DNA of 64,000 nucleotides from Bacteroidaceae bacterium (GTDB lineage Bacteria; Bacteroidota; Bacteroidia; Bacteroidales; Bacteroidaceae): positions 1 to 64,000 of the forward strand of contig JAGBGU010000068.1 in assembly GCA_017935785.1 (NCBI GenBank), given 5' to 3'. Below are positions 59,106 through 64,000 of this stretch, one piece after another; the first letter of the stretch is position 1, and each line of letters begins with the position of its first letter. The notes beneath the pieces are model-generated. The model did not search any database. It had not been told where the DNA came from and saw only the letters and a list, made by a program, of their open reading frames with translations. The translations under genes were made by a program, and so were the position numbers.

Positions 59106-60443
59106 ATGGACGCTAAAAAAGTTTTGGAAGATCTGAAAAGACGCTTCCCCAATGAGCCTGAATACCACCAGGCCGTAGAAGAGGTACTTGCCACTATTGA
59201 AGAAGAATACAACAAGCACCCCGAATTTGAGAAAGCCAACCTGATTGAACGCCTGTGTATCCCCGACCGCGTTTACCAGTTCCGTGTAACCTGGGTGGAC
59301 GACAAAGGCCAGGTACAGACCAACATGGGCTACCGCGTACAGCACAACAACGTAATAGGCCCCTACAAGGGCGGTATCCGTTTCCATAAGAGTGTAAACC
59401 TGGGTATCCTGAAGTTCCTTGCCTTTGAGCAGACCTTCAAGAACTCACTGACCACCCTGCCCATGGGTGGCGGCAAGGGAGGTTCAGACTTCAGCCCCCG
59501 CGGCAAGTCAAGTGCCGAGGTAATGCGTTTCTGCCAGGCTTTCATGCTGGAGCTTACCCGCCACATAGGTCCTGATACGGACGTGCCCGCCGGTGACATC
59601 GGCGTAGGCGGCCGCGAAGTGGGCTACATGTTCGGCATGTACAAGAAGCTGACCCATGAGTTCAGCGGTGTATTCACCGGTAAGGGTCTGGAGTTTGGCG
59701 GTTCACTGGTTCGCCCCGAGGCTACCGGATACGGCAACGTGTACTTCCTGATGGAAATGCTGAAGACCAAGGGCACCGACCTGAAAGGCAAGAAGGTGCT
59801 GATCTCCGGCGCCGGAAACGTGGCACAATATACCGCAGAGAAGGTGCTGCAACTGGGCGGAAAGGTTATGACCATGAGCGACTCTGACGGTTATATCTAT
59901 GATCCCGACGGCATTGACCGCGAAAAGCTGGACTACATCATGGAGCTGAAGAACATCTACCGCGGCCGCATCAAGGAATATGCCGACCAGTATCCTACCG
60001 CAAAATATGTGGCAGGCGCCAAGCCCTGGTTTGAGAAGGCCGACATAGCCCTGCCCTCAGCCACACAGAACGAACTTAACGAGGAAGCCGCCAAGGCATT
60101 GGTAGCCAACGGTGTGATAGCCGTAAGCGAAGGAGCCAACATGCCCTCTACACCCGAAGCCATCCGCGTGTTCCAGGAAGCCAAGATTCTGTACGCTCCC
60201 GGCAAGGCCGCCAATGCAGGAGGTGTATCCGTAAGCGGTCTGGAAATGTCACAGAACTCGGAACGCCTGAGCTGGACCAGCGAAGAAGTGGACAACCGTC
60301 TGCACGCCATTATGGAGAACATCCACCAAAACTGCGTGAAGTACGGAACCGAGGCAGACGGATATGTAAACTATGTGAAAGGCGCCAACGTGGCCGGCTT
60401 CATGAAGGTGGCCAAGGCTATGATGGCACAAGGAATTGTGTGA
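59106..60443 (+). CDS. gdhA: NADP-type glutamate dehydrogenase
   Basis: A 445-aa hexameric GDH of the short (GDH I) class: YRVQHNNVIGPYKGGIRFH, the active-site lysine block LPMGGGKGGSDFSPRGKS, VPAGDIGVGGREVGYMFG, and the dinucleotide fold LISGAGNVAQYTAEKV. It makes glutamate from 2-oxoglutarate and ammonium. Length and KGGSDF/GKSxxEVMRFCQAF pattern fit the biosynthetic type; coenzyme choice cannot be fixed by eye. Strong promoter and biased codons suggest high expression. Confidence 0.96.
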   Translation: MDAKKVLEDLKRRFPNEPEYHQAVEEVLATIEEEYNKHPEFEKANLIERLCIPDRVYQFRVTWVDDKGQVQTNMGYRVQHNNVIGPYKGGIRFHKSVNLGILKFLAFEQTFKNSLTTLPMGGGKGGSDFSPRGKSSAEVMRFCQAFMLELTRHIGPDTDVPAGDIGVGGREVGYMFGMYKKLTHEFSGVFTGKGLEFGGSLVRPEATGYGNVYFLMEMLKTKGTDLKGKKVLISGAGNVAQYTAEKVLQLGGKVMTMSDSDGYIYDPDGIDREKLDYIMELKNIYRGRIKEYADQYPTAKYVAGAKPWFEKADIALPSATQNELNEEAAKALVANGVIAVSEGANMPSTPEAIRVFQEAKILYAPGKAANAGGVSVSGLEMSQNSERLSWTSEEVDNRLHAIMENIHQNCVKYGTEADGYVNYVKGANVAGFMKVAKAMMAQGIV

Positions 60444-60456
60444 TATAATAGAAGAA

Positions 60457-60493
60457 GACCCTCCCCCTACCCCTCCCTCTATGGAGGGGGAGG
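60457..60493. repeat. CCCTCCC dispersed repeat, copy 1
   Basis: GACCCTCCCCC ... CCCTCCCTCTATGGAGGGG forms a small hairpin and is repeated at 63744-63776. It starts 13 nt after the gdhA stop and may act as its terminator. Further CCCC/GGGG pairs (60538-60640) continue the repeat-like stretch in the 301-bp gap. Confidence 0.75.
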
Positions 60494-60655
60494 CTATAAC
60501 GATAACGTTAAGCGAATTTTGTCAAACGTTATAAGTCTCCCCGTAGAGGGGGCGAGCAAGACCTTCAGAGGATTGACTAAACGTCGATCCGTGTCGCAGT
60601 GAGGGGAGCGCAGTCCCCTGCGCGACGAGGGTCTTTAGAGGGGGTCTATAAAACC

Positions 60656-60693
60656 AACGAGTCAGCAAGGACGGAAAAACCTGCTGGCTCGTT
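60656..60693. other. stable hairpin upstream of the receiver/PPDK-like gene
   Basis: Arms AACGAGTCAGCA and TGCTGGCTCGTT (one mismatch pair region) around a 14-nt loop. It ends 52 nt before ATG 60745. It lacks a T tail, so a leader structure or transcript-end hairpin are equally possible. Confidence 0.45.
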
Positions 60694-60744
60694 GAATCGT
60701 TGAACATCGTACCCCCCTACCCCCAACACCACTTACCAAAAGAC

Positions 60745-63723
60745 ATGACACTGAAAGACACATCCTTTGTGGACCTGATGTTGCGCCGTGTGTGCAACGT
60801 ACTGCTGGTGGCCAACCCCTATGACGCCTTCATGCTGGAAGACGACGGCCGCGTGGACGAAAAGATATTTTCGGAATACGCACGTCTGGGACTACGCTTT
60901 CCCCCACGCTTCATCCAAGTGGCAAGCCTACAGGAAGCGGAAATACAGATGGCAAGCGGAAACATCGACCTCATCATCTGTATGCCGGCTGCCGAGAACA
61001 ACGACGTATTCCAGATTGCACGAACCATAAAAGAAGAACATCCGCAAACCCCCATTGTGGTGCTGACACCCTTCAGCCACGGTATTACCCAACGTATGCA
61101 GAACGAGGACCTGTCGGCCTTTGAATATGTGTTCTGCTGGCTCGGCAATACGGAACTTCTGCTGTCCATCATCAAGTTGATTGAGGACAAGATGAACCTG
61201 GAACACGACATTAAGAGTGCCGGTGTGCAAATGATTCTGGTGGTGGAGGACAGCATCCGCTTCTACAGCAGCATCCTGCCCAGCCTGTACAAATTCGTGC
61301 TGCAGCAAAGTATGGAGTTTGCATCAGAAGCCCTAAACACCTCGCTGGAAACCCTGCGTATGCGAGGCAGACCCAAGATTGTGCTGGCGCGTAACTACGA
61401 AGAGGCGTGGAACCTGTACAACCGTTTCTCCAACAACACACTGGGCGTAATCAGCGACTGCCGCTTCCCCATGAAAGCCGGCCGCACCGAAAAGAGCGAG
61501 GATGCCGGATACAAACTACTGAGCGCCATACGCGCAAAAGACCCGTACATACCGCTCATCATGGACTCTAACGAAACCGAGAACGCCAAACTGGCAGAAC
61601 TGTGTCATGCCCATTTCATTGACAAGAATTCAAAGAAGATGAGCGTGGACCTGCGCAATCGCGTAAACCGCTATTTCGGATTCGGCGACTTTGTGTTCAG
61701 GGATCCCAACACCATGAAGGAGGTGGTGCGCATAAGAAACCTTAAGGACCTTCAGGACAACATCATGACCGTTCCGGCCGAAAGTCTGCTCTATCACCTG
61801 ACCCACAACAACGTAAGCCGATGGCTTGCCAGCCGCGCCCTGTTCCCCATTGCGGAATTTCTGAAAGGAATCACATGGGAATCGCTCCAGGATGTGGATG
61901 CACACCGACAGATTATCCTTGACGCCATTGTAGCCTACCGAAGGATGAAGAACCAGGGTGTGGTGGCGGTGTTCCAACGCGAACGATTTGACCAATACAG
62001 CAACTTTGCACGAATCGGAGAGGGTTCACTGGGAGGGAAAGGACGAGGACTGGCCTTCATAGACCATATCCTGAAACGGCATACCGACCTGAATGAAAAA
62101 CCCGGTGTACAGGTGAGGATTCCGAAGACGGTAGTGCTTTGTACGGATGTATTTGACGAGTTCATGGACTCTAACGAACTCTACTTTACCGCACTGAGCG
62201 AGCTTCCGGACGAAGAGATACTGAAACAGTTCCTGCGCTCCAGACTGCCCATGCGCCTGCTTGCCGACCTGGAAGCGTTTCTGCAAGTGGTGGACAAACC
62301 CATTGCCATCCGAAGCAGCAGTCTGCTTGAAGACAGCCACTACCAGCCGTTTGCCGGCGTGTACAGTACCTACATGATTCCGTTCGTCACGGACAAGTAT
62401 GACCGTCTGTCCATGCTGTCCGATGCCATCAAGGCCGTCTATGCCAGCGTGTTCTTCCGCAGCAGCAAGGACTACATGACCGCCACAAGCAACGTGATAG
62501 ACCAGGAAAAAATGGCTGTAATCCTGCAAGAAGTAGTGGGCCAGCAGCACGAAGGCCGCTTCTATCCGGTCATAAGCGGCGTGGCACGCAGCATCAACTA
62601 TTACCCCATAGGCGAAGAAAAAGCGGAGGAAGGCACCGTAAACCTGGCTTTGGGACTGGGAAAATACATTGTGGACGGCGGACAGAGCCTGCGCGTATGC
62701 CCCGCACACCCACATCAGGTGCTGCAAATGAGCGAAATGGAAATGGCTCTCCGCGATACACAGACACACTTTCTGGCACTGGACACCGAGAATATGAACG
62801 GAGGTCCGCTGGACTTCCAGAAAGACGACGGCTTCAACCTGCGGAAATGGCCGGTACGCAACGCCGAACCAGACGGCACACTACAATGGATATGCAGCAC
62901 ATACGACCCCATAGACCAATGTATCTACGACGGCTATTATGAAGGGCGCAACCGAAAGATCATCTCCTTTGCCGGCGTACTGCAGCACGGAGTGTTCCCC
63001 CTGCCCGAACTGATGAAGAAGGTTCTCAAATACGGACAGGACGAAATGCAGCGTCCGGTGGAAATAGAGTTTGCCGTAAACCTGAATGCCGACAAGACCG
63101 GCGAGTTCTACCTGCTGCAGATACGTCCCATGGTGGACAACCGCATGGAACTTAACGAAGACCTGAGCCTGATTCCGGACGAAGACTGTCTGTTGCGTTC
63201 ACACAGTGCCATCGGGCACGGAAACTTTAATGAGATTGAGGATGTGGTTTACGTAAAGACAGAAAACTACACGCCCAACAACAACCCTGCCATTGCCGAG
63301 GAAATAGAGTATATAAACCGTTACTTCATTGACAGACGCAACAATCCGACAGACGGAGAAGAAGGCACACGCGAATCCTATATTCTCATCGGCCCGGGAC
63401 GCTGGGGAAGCAGCGACCCCTGGCTGGGCATACCGGTGAAATGGCCGCACATCAGCGCGGCACAGGTTATCATTGAAGCGGGGCTGAACAATTATCAGGT
63501 AGACCCCAGCCAAGGCACACACTTCTTCCAGAACCTTACCAGTCTGGGGGTATGCTATCTTACCATCAACGCATTCCGCGGCGACGGCATTTATCGCCAG
63601 GAAGTGCTCGACGCACAGCCTGCCATTCAGGAAACGAAACATGTGCGCCACGTAAAAATGCCACGTCCGATGCAGATAAAGGTGGATGGCAGGAACAAGG
63701 AAGCAGTGGTCTTGAGGGAGTAG
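60745..63723 (+). CDS. receiver-receiver-PPDK-type ATP-grasp fusion (PEP/pyruvate-binding domain protein)
   Basis: A 992-aa cytoplasmic protein. Residues ~15-150 form a receiver-like fold that lacks the phospho-acceptor Asp (LIICMPAAEN). Residues ~160-325 are a second receiver with intact VVEDS, acceptor D238 in VISDCRFP, and Lys in DKNSK. Residues ~425-810 are the PPDK N-terminal ATP-grasp: GEGSLGGKGRGLAFID, PIAIRSSSLLEDSHYQPFAG (20 residues) and VEIEFAVNL. The mobile His domain and the PEP-binding barrel of true PPDK/PEP synthase are not seen. A phosphotransfer enzyme under two-component control is inferred; the reaction is unknown. ATG 60745 is chosen because the receiver begins there; the frame extends to 60700. 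Confidence 0.85.
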   Translation: MTLKDTSFVDLMLRRVCNVLLVANPYDAFMLEDDGRVDEKIFSEYARLGLRFPPRFIQVASLQEAEIQMASGNIDLIICMPAAENNDVFQIARTIKEEHPQTPIVVLTPFSHGITQRMQNEDLSAFEYVFCWLGNTELLLSIIKLIEDKMNLEHDIKSAGVQMILVVEDSIRFYSSILPSLYKFVLQQSMEFASEALNTSLETLRMRGRPKIVLARNYEEAWNLYNRFSNNTLGVISDCRFPMKAGRTEKSEDAGYKLLSAIRAKDPYIPLIMDSNETENAKLAELCHAHFIDKNSKKMSVDLRNRVNRYFGFGDFVFRDPNTMKEVVRIRNLKDLQDNIMTVPAESLLYHLTHNNVSRWLASRALFPIAEFLKGITWESLQDVDAHRQIILDAIVAYRRMKNQGVVAVFQRERFDQYSNFARIGEGSLGGKGRGLAFIDHILKRHTDLNEKPGVQVRIPKTVVLCTDVFDEFMDSNELYFTALSELPDEEILKQFLRSRLPMRLLADLEAFLQVVDKPIAIRSSSLLEDSHYQPFAGVYSTYMIPFVTDKYDRLSMLSDAIKAVYASVFFRSSKDYMTATSNVIDQEKMAVILQEVVGQQHEGRFYPVISGVARSINYYPIGEEKAEEGTVNLALGLGKYIVDGGQSLRVCPAHPHQVLQMSEMEMALRDTQTHFLALDTENMNGGPLDFQKDDGFNLRKWPVRNAEPDGTLQWICSTYDPIDQCIYDGYYEGRNRKIISFAGVLQHGVFPLPELMKKVLKYGQDEMQRPVEIEFAVNLNADKTGEFYLLQIRPMVDNRMELNEDLSLIPDEDCLLRSHSAIGHGNFNEIEDVVYVKTENYTPNNNPAIAEEIEYINRYFIDRRNNPTDGEEGTRESYILIGPGRWGSSDPWLGIPVKWPHISAAQVIIEAGLNNYQVDPSQGTHFFQNLTSLGVCYLTINAFRGDGIYRQEVLDAQPAIQETKHVRHVKMPRPMQIKVDGRNKEAVVLRE

Positions 63724-63743
63724 ACAGACCCTACCTCTATACA

Positions 63744-63776
63744 GACCCTCCCCCAGCCCCTCCCTCTATGGAGGGG
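63744..63776. repeat. CCCTCCC dispersed repeat, copy 2
   Basis: GACCCTCCCCC ... CCCTCCCTCTATGGAGGGG, same unit as 60457-60493, 20 nt after the stop codon of the receiver/PPDK-like gene. Confidence 0.75.
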
Positions 63777-63814
63777 AGAAGAGTGATGAGTCTATATATA
63801 CACAAAACCAAGCT

Positions 63815-63872
63815 TGCTTGGGATATTCCGAGCGTGAGCAAATTGAACTAAGTTAAACAAGTTCAGCATGAC
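63815..63872. repeat. partial REP-like element
   Basis: Contains CAAGCTTGCTTG, CCGAGCGTGAGCAAATTGAA and AAGTTCAGCATGA, which match the insert and right arm inside the element at 32768-32996. The left arm of the palindrome is missing here. Confidence 0.75.
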
Positions 63873-63925
63873 TGCATACAACGGACTGTCATCCTGACCA
63901 TAACCTTATTCAAAAAATAAAAATA

Positions 63926-64000
63926 ATGAAACACAAGAATGTGGGATTTCTGATGTGTCTGGCCATGCTCTTCGGCATGCTGTTCCAGGCAGAGGCAAAA
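63926..64000 (+). CDS. secreted protein, 3'-truncated by window edge
   Basis: Only 25 codons are visible: a basic start (MKHKN), a hydrophobic core (VGFLMCLAMLFGMLFQ) and AEAK, which is a clean signal peptide with a probable SPI site. A Cys sits inside the core but not at a lipobox. The mature protein lies outside the window. Confidence 0.6.
   Translation, partial: MKHKNVGFLMCLAMLFGMLFQAEAK

Overview
The window comes from a Bacteroidota (Bacteroidales) chromosome, most likely Bacteroidaceae or Prevotellaceae. The evidence is two SusC/SusD outer-membrane pairs with lipoprotein partners, a fused LpxC-FabZ, a menaquinone-type UbiE/MenG, Bacteroidales-only DUF families (DUF5715, DUF6078, DUF6621), and several promoters with the Bacteroidales -7 box TAnnTTTG. 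Genus cannot be fixed from what I can see.

Region 1 (1-11.5 kb) is an accessory island that looks like a genome-defence or nucleic-acid-processing operon. In order: the end of an XRE-type HTH regulator; an AlbA_2/HATPase/winged-helix protein; a 1,578-aa fusion of a DEDD-type exonuclease fold, a RecQ helicase and a UvrD/Rep helicase; a PLD-SF2 helicase with a DUF3427-like tail; a YgjP-type HExxH metallopeptidase; a NUDIX hydrolase; and a Fic AMP-transferase-family protein. Genes 3-6 are separated by only 5-14 nt. No methyltransferase, transposase or integrase is visible. This is the best candidate for an undescribed system. A repeat-rich spacer and an orphan DUF6078 gene follow.

Region 2 (12.3-20.7 kb, minus strand) is housekeeping plus envelope: dnaK, recA with a saccharopine/carboxynorspermidine dehydrogenase-like gene, a DUF6621 gene, a GH26 mannanase-like enzyme, a Spy/CpxP-like periplasmic protein and a DUF5715 protein that carries a partial M15 peptidase signature.

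Region 3 (20.7-36 kb, plus strand) is core metabolism: phoH, purC, menG/ubiE, aroE; then a gene-free 1.2 kb stretch with a 190-bp tandem duplication, a DUF1016 nuclease remnant and a 128-bp palindrome; then purM, a small membrane protein, prfA, pyrF, lpxD, lpxC-fabZ, lpxA, a pRiA4b ORF-3-like protein, miaA and a PIF1-like helicase with TPRs.

Region 4 (36-58 kb) is a polysaccharide-utilisation-type locus: FAS1-SusC-SusD-FAS1-FAS1-SusC-SusD in one operon ending at a strong terminator, with a convergent GH2 beta-galactosidase-like enzyme. Region 5 (58-64 kb) holds comF, gdhA, a receiver/PPDK-ATP-grasp fusion and the start of a secreted protein.

Intergenic space carries many repeats: REP-like palindromes (core TCATGCTGAAC...GTTCAGCATGA) at about six places, two copies of a longer element that contains this core, two 9-bp repeat arrays directly 3' of genes, CCCTCCC elements, and 7-, 14- and 22-bp tandem arrays. 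No tRNA, rRNA, CRISPR array or complete insertion sequence was recognised.
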